Notes: generated from the sequence alone by a model not told the origin. Numbered from the stretch's first letter, positions 1 to 9,625 are shown. The stretch: DNA of 64,000 nt from an uncultured Christensenellaceae bacterium (GCA_910588615.1 CAJUOI010000006.1:4732-68731), one strand, 5' to 3'. Numbers and translations are program-made.

Positions 1-1052
1 CCCTCGATCCGCTTTCCGTCCTCCGCCGAAACGAGGTTCGCCTCCGCCCGTTGCAGCGTAACCGCTTGCAGGGTGTCGGAAAAATCCACCTTTGACGACA
101 GCGCAGCTTTGCCCGATACGCGCTCGGTAATGCGCTTGCATTCGCCCGCGCCCGTGCTGCTCGTCGTCTCGTACGACAGCGCAATTTCGTGCGTACGGGA
201 GAACGCGTCGGTTACCGCGTCCACCGTAACCTCTTCATACACGCAGCCCTCTACTCCGAGGGTAAGCTCCGCCGTGATCTTGCACTTGCCGCGTTCTTCG
301 TCGGTGTCCGCCTTGATATTTGCGCCGAGCACGCTGACGCGCACCTCCGCGCCCCGACCGATTGCCGCCTCCTCGCAGGGGATTTCGACTTCGAAGGGAA
401 CAAGTCGCTCGAAGGACGAAGGCGAGCCGTCGCCCTTTAACGCCAGAATTCCGAGATTGACCTCTCCTTCCGCTTTCAGCGAACCCGCGCCGCACAGCAC
501 GTCTACCGCGCCCACCGTTTCGGTATGCAACAAAATATCGCCGATAAATTCCGTTTCGAATTCGTCGACCGCTTCCGCCGCGCCTCCGCACAAATGCGCC
601 GTGAGCACGGATACGGGCTCGCGCTTGGCAATAACGTCGCCGCCCGCGAGATATTCGAAATTCTTATCGCCGTACAGGCGGATATCTGCGCCGATCAGCG
701 CAGTCAGGTATACGCTTGCGCCCTCGCGCCGCACCGAAAGGTTTTCCACCGTTACCCCCACACGCGGCGTGAGCGCGGGGAAACACCTCTCGTCTTCGGC
801 ACGCGCCGAAAATTCCACGCCCTTTTCCGCGCGGCAGACCCGCTTTTCCGCGTCCGCGTATACGATCAAAAAATGCGCCTTGCCGCGGTAACGTACCTCG
901 CCGTTTTCTGCATCCGCGCCCGTGAGCGAAACGCTTGCGTGCGTGGCTATGATCGTCTCCACTTCCTGTCCGAAGCGGCATTCCACCGCCGTCTGCGCCG
1001 CGATTTCGCCAATTTTTCCGTACCCGCGAAAGATTTCCGTTTCCGTATTCAT
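1..1052 (-). CDS. DUF3794 (SPOCS) domain protein, C-terminus off the window
   Basis: The minus-strand frame is open from an ATG at 1052 to the window edge with no stop (about 350 residues), so the C-terminus is missing. The start follows a GGGAG ribosome site (gene begins MNTETEIFRGYGKIGE). The protein has beta-rich repeats with alternating hydrophobic strands; the stretch around residues 175-210 (LHTETVGAVDVLCGAGSLK, then EGEVNLGILAL) is typical of DUF3794, the domain of the spore coat/morphogenesis protein SipL and of many clostridial proteins that end in a LysM domain. At least two repeats are visible, roughly residues 20-130 and 165-330. Role in spore envelope assembly is inferred from the family. 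Whether a LysM domain follows cannot be seen. Family call is good; exact orthology to SipL is uncertain. Confidence 0.75.
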   Translation of the reverse strand, partial: MNTETEIFRGYGKIGEIAAQTAVECRFGQEVETIIATHASVSLTGADAENGEVRYRGKAHFLIVYADAEKRVCRAEKGVEFSARAEDERCFPALTPRVGVTVENLSVRREGASVYLTALIGADIRLYGDKNFEYLAGGDVIAKREPVSVLTAHLCGGAAEAVDEFETEFIGDILLHTETVGAVDVLCGAGSLKAEGEVNLGILALKGDGSPSSFERLVPFEVEIPCEEAAIGRGAEVRVSVLGANIKADTDEERGKCKITAELTLGVEGCVYEEVTVDAVTDAFSRTHEIALSYETTSSTGAGECKRITERVSGKAALSSKVDFSDTLQAVTLQRAEANLVSAEDGKRIE

Positions 1053-1195
1053 GATGTTTTCTCCCGAAAAATTTCGTTATTCGATTCCAACCGCATCGGT
1101 TTTCCCTTTATCGTATGCGCTCGGCATTGCGGTTATGAAAGAAATATTTTGTCGAGCGAAGTTTATTTTTACGCGAAAAAGGAAATAAACGAATT

Positions 1196-1444
1196 ATGAT
1201 TAAGCAGAAGCACGATATCGGCGCGGTAAAACAAACGATTGCAGACTATTTTAAAACACAGGTGGACGTTACGGTGAATCTGGGCAGAAACAAAGTGCTG
1301 CGCTATTGCGGCGAGCTTTCCGGCGTGTATCCCTCGCTGTTTACCGTGCAGCCCAACGACAAGAACTTTTTAGGAAAAACCTCCTATTCGTACGCGGAAG
1401 TCCTTTGCGGCAGCGTAAAAATAAAACCCGCAAAAAGCGGGTAA
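1196..1444 (+). CDS. veg: Veg family protein (DUF1021)
   Basis: An 82-residue protein matching the Veg family in size and in its conserved core: a Gly-Arg-Asn/Lys segment, then YPSLFTVQ and SYSYAEVL, which align with the YPSVFVVQ and SYSYADVL of Bacillus Veg. Veg is a small cytoplasmic protein reported to stimulate biofilm formation in Bacillus subtilis and to affect spore outgrowth; its biochemical role is not settled. The ATG is preceded by AAGGAAAT. It is transcribed away from the DUF3794 gene, so the pair shares a divergent intergenic region of about 140 bp. Two hairpins lie at and beyond its stop codon and probably end transcription. Confidence 0.85.
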   Translation: MIKQKHDIGAVKQTIADYFKTQVDVTVNLGRNKVLRYCGELSGVYPSLFTVQPNDKNFLGKTSYSYAEVLCGSVKIKPAKSG

Positions 1445-1501
1445 CTTTTACCATCGTTTCATCGGGCAATCAAAAAGCGGCGTACCGTTACGCCGCTTTT
1501 T
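1427..1501. terminator. Hairpins between converging veg and DUF975 genes
   Basis: A first hairpin (ACCCGC, loop AAAAA, GCGGGT, about 1427-1443) overlaps the veg stop. A second, stronger one at 1472-1501 has the stem AAAAAGCGGCGTA / TACGCCGCTTTTT with a 4-base loop. It has A runs on one side and T runs on the other, so it can act in both directions, ending veg on the plus strand and the DUF975 gene on the minus strand, whose stop codon lies inside it. Confidence 0.8.
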
Positions 1502-2087
1502 CGGTATTCTCTTTGGTGTCGTCGTAATAACGCACGTTGTTGCATTCGAGCATTTCGCAGTAAAACTCCGCTTCCGCCGCCCGAATATACGGTTCCAGAA
1601 ACAGCGCCCCGATCAAGGGCAACAGGCAGGAGAGCATCAACCAGCCCGCAAACGATAGGCGCAGACGGAACAGCTTTGCCTTAAACGACCACATGAGTTT
1701 TCTGCTCTCGGTAACCGAACCCTTCACACCCAAGTCGTAATCCTTCATCACACAGTATGACGCGCGGTAAGAATACGACTTTACGATTGCGGGAATCACA
1801 AGCAGAAAGGACCATAAAAACAAAAACAGCCCCTGCAAGAACCACAGCGTCCACGTTTTGCCGTACTTTGAAAACCCCTGGAACGCCGTAGATAAGGACG
1901 GCTTTTCTCCGCGCTGCTGCGCAACGAAATAGTTATCCGAACCGTAGCGCATTGCACCCGTCGTAAAAATACTGCCGAACAAGGAAACGAGTCCTCCGAC
2001 GAAAACCACGCCGAGCGACTTTCCGTAGCGTCCTTTCATACTCTCCCTTGCGCGGCGGCGCAATTCCTTACACGATACATCCATCAT
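1488..2087 (-). CDS. DUF975 family membrane protein
   Basis: About 199 residues from an ATG at 2087; a second ATG follows immediately, and GGGCGGAGAAT lies upstream. A longer frame reaches 2156 but its extra N-terminus is not protein-like. The start region (ELRRRARESMKGRYGKSLG) is the amphipathic Arg/Lys helix that opens DUF975 proteins. Four to five hydrophobic segments follow, including one near residues 100-125 (WFLQGLFLFLWSFLLVIPAI) and the KSYSYR/Y-x-M-K-D-Y signature after it. DUF975 proteins are integral membrane proteins of unknown function common in Firmicutes. The gene sits downstream of the aminotransferase gene, about 110 bp away, and may be co-transcribed with it. Confidence 0.8.
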   Translation of the reverse strand: MMDVSCKELRRRARESMKGRYGKSLGVVFVGGLVSLFGSIFTTGAMRYGSDNYFVAQQRGEKPSLSTAFQGFSKYGKTWTLWFLQGLFLFLWSFLLVIPAIVKSYSYRASYCVMKDYDLGVKGSVTESRKLMWSFKAKLFRLRLSFAGWLMLSCLLPLIGALFLEPYIRAAEAEFYCEMLECNNVRYYDDTKENTEKAA

Positions 2088-2195
2088 ACATTTATTCTCT
2101 CCGCCCTCTATTATACACCGCTTACCGCCGCTTGTCAAACCATCTCGCGCCCGCATTTTTTACGTCCGGTTTCAACAGCGCATCCCCCACTCCGC

Positions 2196-3371
2196 CTACC
2201 CGACGTATTCGGCGATCAGCGCGCGGAAAACGGGCAGAGCGCGGCGTATGCGTTCCTCGGGCACGCAGTAAGAGATGCGCACGTACCCCGTTATGCCGAA
2301 GCTGTCGGACGGAACGAGCAGCAACCCGTGCTTTTTCGCCCGTTCGGAAAACGCCTTTGCATCCGCCTCGGGCGATTTTACGAACAGATAAAACGCCCCC
2401 TCGGGCGGCGAAACGGCATACCCCATGCCCGCAAGCGATTCCGTAAGCAGCTTTCGGTTGCTACGGTACGCGCCGAAATCCGCCGTCTGTCCGACGCACT
2501 TTTCCGCGACGCGCTGGAAGAGGGCAGGCGCGCATACGAAGCCGAGACTGCGCGCCGCGCCGCTTACCGCCGCAAACAATGCGTCCGCATCCGCGCAGCC
2601 GTCGTTGACTGCGATATAGCCGATCCTCTCGCCCGCCAGCGAAAGGGACTTGGAAAAAGAGTAGCACACCAGCGTATTTTCATACGCGCCCGCAGGAAAG
2701 GGCGCGGGCGCGCCGTAGGTAAGCTCGCGGTAGGGCTCATCGGAGATCAGATAGACGGGATTGCCCTTTTCTCTGCTCTTGCGTTGCAGCAGACGGGAAA
2801 GCTCGGCGATTTCTTCCGCCGTATATACCGCGCCCGTCGGGTTGTTGGGCGAGTTGATAACGACCGCCTTCGTATTCTTGCCGATTGCGCTTTCAAGCGC
2901 GGAAAAGTTTAAATGAAAGCGCGGATCGGCGTTTGCTTCCACGCACTTGCCGCCCGCGCCCTCGATAAACACGCGGTATTCCGGAAAATACGGGCTGATC
3001 ACGACGAACTCGTCGCCCGCCTCCGCGAGCGCGTGAATCGCCGCCGTCAACGAAGCCGCCGCCCCGCAGGTCAGATAGACGTGCTTTGCCGAAATCTTCG
3101 CCCCGTACGTTTTTCGCAGTTGACGGGCAACCGCTTCGCGCGCGGAATATAAGCCCGCCGCCGAGGTATAACCGTGCAGAACTTCGGGGGGAGTCTCTTT
3201 CAACAGCCGCCCGATTTCTCTCTGTACGCTCTCCGACGTAGGCACGCTCGGACTGCCGAGCGAAAAATCAAACACGTTCTCTTCCCCAAGCTCCTTCATC
3301 CGCAAACCGTATTCGTACAGTTCGCGAATCGCCGAGCGCTCCTCGCCCAGACGCCTCATTTTTTCGTTCAT
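2196..3371 (-). CDS. PLP-dependent aminotransferase, class I/II (AspB-like)
   Basis: 391 residues, the usual size for fold-type I aminotransferases. Visible motifs are the substrate/PLP loop VINSPNNPTGAVYT, the SDEPYREL segment carrying the PLP-N1 aspartate, and the lysine motif YSFSKSLSLAGERIGY where the PLP Schiff base forms. A C-terminal Arg-containing segment (GYVRISYC) would bind the substrate carboxylate. The family transfers amino groups between amino acids and 2-oxo acids; the substrate cannot be told here. The start at 3371 is chosen because AAGGGGAAAT precedes it and because its ATG overlaps the stop of the upstream MmcQ/YjbR gene (ATGA), implying translational coupling. The longer frame to 3503 only overlaps that neighbour. 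Confidence 0.85.
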   Translation of the reverse strand: MNEKMRRLGEERSAIRELYEYGLRMKELGEENVFDFSLGSPSVPTSESVQREIGRLLKETPPEVLHGYTSAAGLYSAREAVARQLRKTYGAKISAKHVYLTCGAAASLTAAIHALAEAGDEFVVISPYFPEYRVFIEGAGGKCVEANADPRFHLNFSALESAIGKNTKAVVINSPNNPTGAVYTAEEIAELSRLLQRKSREKGNPVYLISDEPYRELTYGAPAPFPAGAYENTLVCYSFSKSLSLAGERIGYIAVNDGCADADALFAAVSGAARSLGFVCAPALFQRVAEKCVGQTADFGAYRSNRKLLTESLAGMGYAVSPPEGAFYLFVKSPEADAKAFSERAKKHGLLLVPSDSFGITGYVRISYCVPEERIRRALPVFRALIAEYVG

Positions 3372-4060
3372 TCCGATTTCCCCTTTTTCGGCTTCCTCGC
3401 CGCCGCGAGGAGCCTGCTTTCGTCGAGCATTCGTGCAATTGTGGAAAACTCCACCGAACCGTCGAGAAGCACCGTAATCCAGCTCTTTTTGTTCATATGC
3501 CACGCAGGCGCGAAGCCGCGCCTGTGGATAAGTTCGGAAACAGTCCCCTCTTCCGCCCGCAAATCGACAATTTCCACGATATCGTCGGTGGATAACCCTA
3601 CTTTATTCCCCGCGACGGTGAGGATCGCGGCGTACCACTTGTAATTGTCCGCACGGCGCAGTACGCCGTTGTCGGGCGTTCTTTCCCACAGGAACTCACA
3701 GTCTTCGCCGTATCTTTTCCGCGCGTATTCCACAAGACGCTTGGCGTAACGGCTTGTGAACACCGCATGATCGAAGCACTTTTCGGCAAGCTCTTTGAGC
3801 GCGCGCTCATATGCGCTCCTGACCTCCGCAACGAAGCTGCCGCCCGCACTCTCCACGAAGTGCAGCGTGTACGGGGCGTCCGCGTCGGCATCGTACAGCT
3901 CCGCCCTCACCTTTCCGCCGACCGAAACGCCGATCCGTAGCAGAAAACCGCAGAGCGGGCTCTCTCTGAAATACCCGTTCCGCGTTTCCCGAAATCCGTT
4001 TTGCGTTAGCTTGTCCCGATCGGGCGTGCCCTCGGAAAACAGGCGTTCGAAATCAGTCAT
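3368..4060 (-). CDS. MmcQ/YjbR family protein with an N-terminal extension
   Basis: About 230 residues from an ATG at 4060 preceded by GAGGAA. The C-terminal 90 residues carry the MmcQ/YjbR fold signature: KWYAAILTV, a short GLSTDDIVEIVDLRA stretch, then the FAPAWHMNKKSWITVLLDG core with conserved Lys-x-W and the final STIARMLDESRLLA helix. The N-terminal half (about residues 1-115) looks like an additional alpha/beta region and is longer than in single-domain YjbR proteins of about 115 residues. YjbR has a fold resembling the CyaY/phage MuF-type DNA-binding proteins; its role is unknown. The gene follows uvrA by 86 bp and overlaps the aminotransferase start by 4 bp, so it probably belongs to the same transcript. 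Confidence 0.75.
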   Translation of the reverse strand: MTDFERLFSEGTPDRDKLTQNGFRETRNGYFRESPLCGFLLRIGVSVGGKVRAELYDADADAPYTLHFVESAGGSFVAEVRSAYERALKELAEKCFDHAVFTSRYAKRLVEYARKRYGEDCEFLWERTPDNGVLRRADNYKWYAAILTVAGNKVGLSTDDIVEIVDLRAEEGTVSELIHRRGFAPAWHMNKKSWITVLLDGSVEFSTIARMLDESRLLAAARKPKKGKSE

Positions 4061-4146
4061 AGCGCAAATTCCTCGTTTGTTGTGTTTTTGCGAAAACGGA
4101 AATAGAGCCGCTTTCGCCCCGGTCATTCAACAAATTTCGCAGCCTC

Positions 4147-6960
4147 TTACAATACTTTCTTTAAAAACTGTCCCGTATAGCTGCGCTCGCACGCAGCGAC
4201 CTCTTCGGGGCTGCCCGTCGTTACGATCGTGCCGCCGCCGTCGCCCCCCTCGGGGCCGAGATCGATAATATGGTCGGCAATCTTCACCACGTCGAGGTTG
4301 TGTTCGATCACGAGCACGGTGTTCCCCCCCTCGCGCAGCTTCAACAGAATGGAAACGAGTTTGTCCACGTCGTAGCCCGAAAGCCCCGTCGTCGGCTCGT
4401 CCAGAATATAAAACGTTTTACCCGTGGAGCGCTTACTGAGCTCGGTGGCAAGCTTTACGCGCTGCGCCTCGCCCCCCGAAAGGGTCGTCGAACTCTGCCC
4501 CAGCTTGATATAGCCCAAGCCCACCTCTTTCAGCGTTACTATCTTGCGGTAAATGCTCGGCACGGGGCGGAAAAACTCGCACGCTTCCTCCACCGTCATT
4601 TCAAGCACGTCGGAAATGGTTTTGCCCTTGTACCTGACTTCGAGCGTTTCTCTGTTATAACGCTTGCCGCCGCACACCTCGCAGGGCACGTAGATATCGG
4701 GCAGAAAGTGCATTTCGATTTTCATGATACCGTCGCCCTGACAGTTCTCGCACCGTCCGCCCGCCACGTTGAATGAGAACCTCCCCGACTTAAAGCCCAT
4801 GGCGCGTGCGTCGGGCGTTGCCGCGAACAGCTCGCGGATGGCGGAAAACACACCCGTATAGGTAGCGGGATTGGAACGCGGCGTTCTTCCGATGGGCGAT
4901 TGGTCGATAGCGATGACCTTGTCGAAATACTCCAATCCCTCCGCTCCGCCGCACTTGCCTGCGGGAAGCCTTGCCCCGCCGAGCGCGTTGGAAAGAAGAG
5001 GCAGAATAATTTCGTTGACAAGCGACGATTTTCCCGAACCGCTCACCCCCGTTACCGCCGTGATCAAGCCGACGGGAACGGAAACGTCGATTCCCTTCAA
5101 ATTGTTCTGACGGCAGTCCTTTACCGTCAGCCGCCTGCCGTCCGGCTGTTTGCGCGTTTCCGGCACTTCGATTTTGCGCCTGCCCGCAAGGAAGTCGCCC
5201 GTGATCGAACGCGGCGCGTTCATTACGTCCTGCTGCGTGCCGAACGCCACGATTTCGCCGCCGTGCACGCCCGCCTTCGGTCCCACGTCCACGAGATAGT
5301 CCGCAGCGCGGATGGTGTCCTCGTCGTGCTCGACCACGATGAGCGTATTGCCCAAATCGCGCAGTCCCTTTAAGGAAGCAAGCAATTTTTCATTATCGCG
5401 CTGGTGTAGACCGATGCTCGGCTCGTCGAGAATATACAGAACGCCGGACAGCGCGCTGCCGATCTGCGTTGCCAGACGGATTCGCTGGCTCTCCCCGCCG
5501 GAAAGCGTTGCCGCGCTGCGAGACAGCGTCAGGTAGTCCAAGCCCACCCCGATCAAAAAGTCGAGCCGCTTGTCGATTTCCTTTAAAATCAGCCCCGCGA
5601 TTGCGCGCTGCGTGGGCGTTAAATCGAGATTCGAAACGAATTCCTTTAAGTCGCGCACGGGTAATTCACACGCCTCGGCAATATTTTTGCCCCCTACCGT
5701 AACCGCAAGCGCTTCTTTTTTTAATCGCTTACCGCGGCACGCGGGGCAATCGGCGGTACGCATATACCGCTCGATATCGTACTTCACCCCGTCGGACGAA
5801 GTGCTCTTATAGCGGCGTTCGAGGTTGTTGACGAACCCTTCCCATTTCATTTTATAGCTGCCCGAAAAGGAACGGGTATTGTAGGTAAGGTCGATTTCCT
5901 CGCCGCCGTTTCCGTACATAATAATATCGTAAGCGCTCTTGGGTAAATCCCGAACGGGCGTATCGACGGAAAACCCGTAGTGTTTGGCAAGCGCCGTTAC
6001 GTACATGAGGTTGGTCGAGTTGCTGTCAAGCATCCACCCGCCCGCATGGATCGCGCCCTCGCGTATCGTCTTGGTTTTATCGGGACAAATGAGATCGGGA
6101 TCGACCGACTGCTTAAAGCCCAGCCCCGAGCATTCGGGACACGCCCCCCACGGCGTGTTGAAAGAGAACAGCCGCGGCTCGATTTCTTCGATGGAAATGC
6201 CGCAGTCGGGACAGGAGTAACGGGAAGAATACAGCGTTTCCTCCTCCCCGCACGAAACGACGACAAGCCCGTCGGCAAGCTTTAACGCCGCCTCCAAACT
6301 CTCGGTCAGCCGCTTTAAGATTCCGTCGCGCACCACGAGACGGTCGATCACAACGGAGATGCTGTGTTTGATATTTTTATCGAGTTTGATCTCTTCCTGC
6401 AAGTCGTACACGATCCCGTCGATTTTCACGCGGGCGTAGCCGCTCTTGCGGTAACCCGCAAGCTCCTTGACGTATTCGCCCTTTCTGCCGCGCACGACGG
6501 GCGCTTCGACTAAAATTTTGCTACCCTCGGGCATTGCCGTAACACGATCGGCAATTTCGTCCACCGTCTGGCGGCGGATCTCCCTGCCGCAGTTCGGGCA
6601 GTGCGGCACGCCGACGCGCGCGTACAGCAGGCGCAGGTAATCGTAAATTTCCGTAACCGTGCCCACTGTGGAGCGGGGATTGTGCGAAGTCGTCTTTTGG
6701 TCGATGCTGATCGCAGGAGACAGCCCCTCGATGCTCTCGACGTCCGGCTTTTCCATCATGCCGAGGAATTGGCGAGCGTAGGAGGACAGGCTCTCCATAT
6801 AGCGGCGCTGCCCCTCTGCGAAAATCGTGTCGAACGCAAGCGTGCTCTTGCCCGAACCGCTCACCCCCGTAAATACAGTAAGCGTTCCGCGCGGAATGTG
6901 CACGTCTACGTTTTTTAAATTGTTTTCTTTGGCTCCCTTAACGTATATCTCGTCTTTCAT
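4147..6960 (-). CDS. uvrA: Excinuclease ABC subunit A
   Basis: 937 residues, the normal UvrA length. Two ABC ATPase modules are visible: Walker A GVSGSGKSTLAFDTI near residue 31 and GVSGSGKSSLVNEI near residue 640, with signature motifs LSGGESQRIRLA and LSGGEAQRVKLA. Cysteine pairs form the zinc modules (CPNCG near 123, CPDCG and CPECSGLG near 255-285, CENCQGDG with CEVCGGKRY near 740-765). UvrA dimers scan DNA for bulky lesions and load UvrB in nucleotide excision repair. The ATG has AAGGAAATT upstream. The order uvrB, nucleotidase, uvrA on one strand suggests a repair transcript; there is a 112-bp gap before uvrA. Confidence 0.97.
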   Translation of the reverse strand: MKDEIYVKGAKENNLKNVDVHIPRGTLTVFTGVSGSGKSTLAFDTIFAEGQRRYMESLSSYARQFLGMMEKPDVESIEGLSPAISIDQKTTSHNPRSTVGTVTEIYDYLRLLYARVGVPHCPNCGREIRRQTVDEIADRVTAMPEGSKILVEAPVVRGRKGEYVKELAGYRKSGYARVKIDGIVYDLQEEIKLDKNIKHSISVVIDRLVVRDGILKRLTESLEAALKLADGLVVVSCGEEETLYSSRYSCPDCGISIEEIEPRLFSFNTPWGACPECSGLGFKQSVDPDLICPDKTKTIREGAIHAGGWMLDSNSTNLMYVTALAKHYGFSVDTPVRDLPKSAYDIIMYGNGGEEIDLTYNTRSFSGSYKMKWEGFVNNLERRYKSTSSDGVKYDIERYMRTADCPACRGKRLKKEALAVTVGGKNIAEACELPVRDLKEFVSNLDLTPTQRAIAGLILKEIDKRLDFLIGVGLDYLTLSRSAATLSGGESQRIRLATQIGSALSGVLYILDEPSIGLHQRDNEKLLASLKGLRDLGNTLIVVEHDEDTIRAADYLVDVGPKAGVHGGEIVAFGTQQDVMNAPRSITGDFLAGRRKIEVPETRKQPDGRRLTVKDCRQNNLKGIDVSVPVGLITAVTGVSGSGKSSLVNEIILPLLSNALGGARLPAGKCGGAEGLEYFDKVIAIDQSPIGRTPRSNPATYTGVFSAIRELFAATPDARAMGFKSGRFSFNVAGGRCENCQGDGIMKIEMHFLPDIYVPCEVCGGKRYNRETLEVRYKGKTISDVLEMTVEEACEFFRPVPSIYRKIVTLKEVGLGYIKLGQSSTTLSGGEAQRVKLATELSKRSTGKTFYILDEPTTGLSGYDVDKLVSILLKLREGGNTVLVIEHNLDVVKIADHIIDLGPEGGDGGGTIVTTGSPEEVAACERSYTGQFLKKVL

Positions 6961-7072
6961 AATTTCCTTGTTTCGTACCTTCTCCTACGGATCCGAATGA
7001 AAACGGATAGGTTCTTTCCGTCGTTTCCCTCTCCGTTGGTCATTCCGGGGCGTAGCCGAGAGACCTTTGCCC

Positions 7073-7654
7073 TTACGTGCCGTGCGATAAAATATAGCGT
7101 ATCGCCGCGTCTATCTGCTTCCAATTTGCCCCGCCGAACGAAACCTCGTGCGCGTGCGCAAGATTGTGCTTGTCCACGAAGAGCACGGCGTTGACGCCCA
7201 ACGACTGCGCGTTCAGACAGGTCTGCAAATTATCGTCCACGATAATGCCGATGCCGTGTTCGACGCAGTACTTGCCCTTTTCTTCCTCGTCTGTTACGAT
7301 TTCGTCGTAGGGGATCCTGCGTTTTTCCAGCCAATCGCGGCTGACTTTTTCGGCGTTTTGAAACCACTCCTTCTTGCGCGCCGTTATAATGACGATCTCG
7401 TGCCCTTCCTCTCTCAGGCGCGAAAGCGTTTCCCGCGCGCCGTCGCGGACGGGCGCGTCGGTAAACAGCGTAATGCCGCCGCCGCGAAGAAAGGCGATCG
7501 CCTCTTCTTCCGTCCAATCGAACACCCCCTGCAAGAGGTGCGCGTTTTCGTCCTTGACCCGTATCGGAAGATTTTGTCGGACAAGGTACGCCGTTCCCGC
7601 TTTCAGCCGGTCGAGCGTGCTCAGCGTGTCGTCGATATCCACTGCGATTCTCAT
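7073..7654 (-). CDS. HAD-family 5'(3')-deoxyribonucleotidase-like phosphatase
   Basis: 193 residues. Begins MRIAVDIDDTLST, the HAD motif I with both aspartates (DxD) followed by T-L. Motif II is the IITAR stretch near residue 97, typical of the NT5C/YorS-like deoxyribonucleotidase family. A conserved Lys lies between (KKEWF), and motif IV is IIVDDN near residue 138. These enzymes remove phosphate from nucleoside monophosphates, so a role in trimming nucleotides near DNA repair is possible but unproven. AGAGG precedes the ATG. The gene begins 9 bp after the uvrB stop, so the two are surely co-transcribed. Confidence 0.82.
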   Translation of the reverse strand: MRIAVDIDDTLSTLDRLKAGTAYLVRQNLPIRVKDENAHLLQGVFDWTEEEAIAFLRGGGITLFTDAPVRDGARETLSRLREEGHEIVIITARKKEWFQNAEKVSRDWLEKRRIPYDEIVTDEEEKGKYCVEHGIGIIVDDNLQTCLNAQSLGVNAVLFVDKHNLAHAHEVSFGGANWKQIDAAIRYILSHGT

Positions 7655-7663
7655 ACTTTACCT

Positions 7664-9625
7664 CTACTTTCTCAGTCGTTTTCTCAGTTGTGCGATCTGA
7701 TCTCTGATTTCGATTGCCCGTTCGAAATCGAGTTGCGCGGAAGCAACCTTCATCAGCGCCTTCAGTTTTTCGATTTCTTCGGGGATCTCCGACGCCTTTA
7801 AGACAGACGCATCGTTGCTTTTTCCCGTAATTTGCAGCGTGGACTTTACTTCCTTGACGATGGTCTTTGGGATGATCCCGTGCGCCTTGTTGTAATCGTC
7901 CTGCACCTTGCGGCGGCGGTTCGTTTCGTCGATCGCCCGCTTCATACTGCCCGTCATCCCGTCTGCGTACATAATTACGCGCCCTTCGGCATTCCGCGCG
8001 GCTCTGCCGATCGTCTGCACGAGGGAGGTCTCGCTTCGCAAAAATCCCTCCTTGTCCGCGTCGAGAATGGCGACGAGGCGCACCTCGGGCAGATCTAACC
8101 CCTCGCGCAGCAGATTGATTCCGCACAGCACGTCGAACTCGCCGCCACGCAATCCGTTTACGATGTCGATACGCTCCATGGTGTCGATGTCCGAGTGCAT
8201 ATAGCGCACCCTGACGTCGTTTTCCTTTAAATAATCGGTCAGACTTTCCGCCATACGTTTGGTCAGCGTGGTTACGAGCACCCGCCCGCCTTTGCCGACT
8301 TCGGTGCGGATTTCCGAAAGCAAGTCGTCTATCTGCCCCTTCGTCGGTTTTACCGTAACGGGCGGATCCAACAGCCCCGTCGGACGGATCAGCTGTTCTA
8401 CTACCTGCCCCGCCTCGCCGAGCTCGTAAGGCGCGGGCGTTGCCGAAACGCAGATGAGCTGGGGCACGCGCCCGTCGAATTCTTCGAAGGTCAAAGGGCG
8501 GTTGTCGTAAGCGGATTTCATACGGAAGCCGTAGTCGACGAGGTTCGTCTTACGCGCCAGATCTCCGCGGTACATGGCGCGGATCTGCGGAATGGTCATA
8601 TGGCTCTCGTCGATAAACACCAGAAAGTTTTTGGGAAAATAGTCGAGGAGGGTAAAACTCGGCTCTCCGGGGCTGCGCCCGTCGAAGTAGCGCGAATAAT
8701 TTTCCACGCCCGAGCAGTAGCCGATTTCACGCATCATTTCCAGATCGTGTTCGGTGCGTTCTTTCAGCCGCTGCGCCTCCAGCAGCTTACCCGCGTCCTC
8801 GAACGCCTTTACTTCCCCCTGCAAATCCTCGGCAATAACGCTGAGCGCGGAGGCAAGCCGTTCGCTGCCCACGGCGTAGTGGCTTGCAGGGAAGATAACG
8901 GCGTGCTTTAAACAGGAAACGACTTTGCCCGTTACGACGTCCTCTTCGCCGATGCTCTCGATTTCGTCGCCGAAAAATTCGACGCGGATGGCAAGCTCGG
9001 AATTGCTGGCGGGAAAAATTTCCACAACGTCCCCGCGCACGCGGAAAGCGGAACGCTTGAAGTCCACGTCGTTGCGCGTGTAGTGTATCTCCACAAGCTT
9101 GCGCAGCAGCTCGTCGCGCGGCAGCTCCTGTCCGGGGCGCAGGCTGATCCCGAGGCGGAAAAACTCTTCGGGCGCGCCCAAGCCGTATATGCAGGACACG
9201 GAAGAAACCACGATGACGTCGTCCCGCTCGCCCAGAGAACAGGTGGCGGCGTTGCGCAACTTGTCGATTTCGTCGTTCATGGACAGGTCTTTTTCGATGT
9301 ACGTATCCGTGGAAGGAATGTAACTTTCGGGTTGATAATAATCGTAATAGGAAACGAAGTATTCCACGCGGTTGTGCGGGAAAAATTCGCGGAATTCGTT
9401 GCACAGCTGCGCCGCCAGCGTCTTGTTGTGCGCAATGACGAGCGCTGGCCGCCCCACGTTTTTAATAACGTTTGCCATGGTAAACGTTTTACCGCTGCCC
9501 GTAACCCCCACGAGCACTTGCGTGCGGATCCCGTCCAGCACCCCCTCGGTAAGCTTTTTGATCGCCTCCGGCTGGTCGCCCGTGGGCTGAAAGGAAGATT
9601 GTAATTTAAAATCGAAATGTTCCAT
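7664..9625 (-). CDS. uvrB: Excinuclease ABC subunit B
   Basis: 653 residues from an ATG at 9625 (MEHFDFKLQSSFQPTGDQP); the frame extends to 9700 but that part holds the promoter. Helicase-like motifs are clear: Walker A GVTGSGKTFTMAN, the beta-hairpin region with YFVSYYDYYQPESYIP, DEAD-like DESH, and motif VI QTIGRAARN. The C-terminus carries the UVR domain (ASAQLDFERAIEIRDQIAQL) that contacts UvrC. UvrB verifies damage and recruits UvrC. The ATG lacks an obvious Shine-Dalgarno sequence although the leader is about 40 nt long. A consensus promoter and a LexA-like palindrome lie directly upstream. Confidence 0.97.
   Translation of the reverse strand: MEHFDFKLQSSFQPTGDQPEAIKKLTEGVLDGIRTQVLVGVTGSGKTFTMANVIKNVGRPALVIAHNKTLAAQLCNEFREFFPHNRVEYFVSYYDYYQPESYIPSTDTYIEKDLSMNDEIDKLRNAATCSLGERDDVIVVSSVSCIYGLGAPEEFFRLGISLRPGQELPRDELLRKLVEIHYTRNDVDFKRSAFRVRGDVVEIFPASNSELAIRVEFFGDEIESIGEEDVVTGKVVSCLKHAVIFPASHYAVGSERLASALSVIAEDLQGEVKAFEDAGKLLEAQRLKERTEHDLEMMREIGYCSGVENYSRYFDGRSPGEPSFTLLDYFPKNFLVFIDESHMTIPQIRAMYRGDLARKTNLVDYGFRMKSAYDNRPLTFEEFDGRVPQLICVSATPAPYELGEAGQVVEQLIRPTGLLDPPVTVKPTKGQIDDLLSEIRTEVGKGGRVLVTTLTKRMAESLTDYLKENDVRVRYMHSDIDTMERIDIVNGLRGGEFDVLCGINLLREGLDLPEVRLVAILDADKEGFLRSETSLVQTIGRAARNAEGRVIMYADGMTGSMKRAIDETNRRRKVQDDYNKAHGIIPKTIVKEVKSTLQITGKSNDASVLKASEIPEEIEKLKALMKVASAQLDFERAIEIRDQIAQLRKRLRK

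Noticed and set aside
73..891. 272-codon plus-strand frame at the left edge
   Set aside because: Low-complexity Ser/Thr/Arg sequence opposite the DUF3794 gene, which has a ribosome site and conserved repeats.
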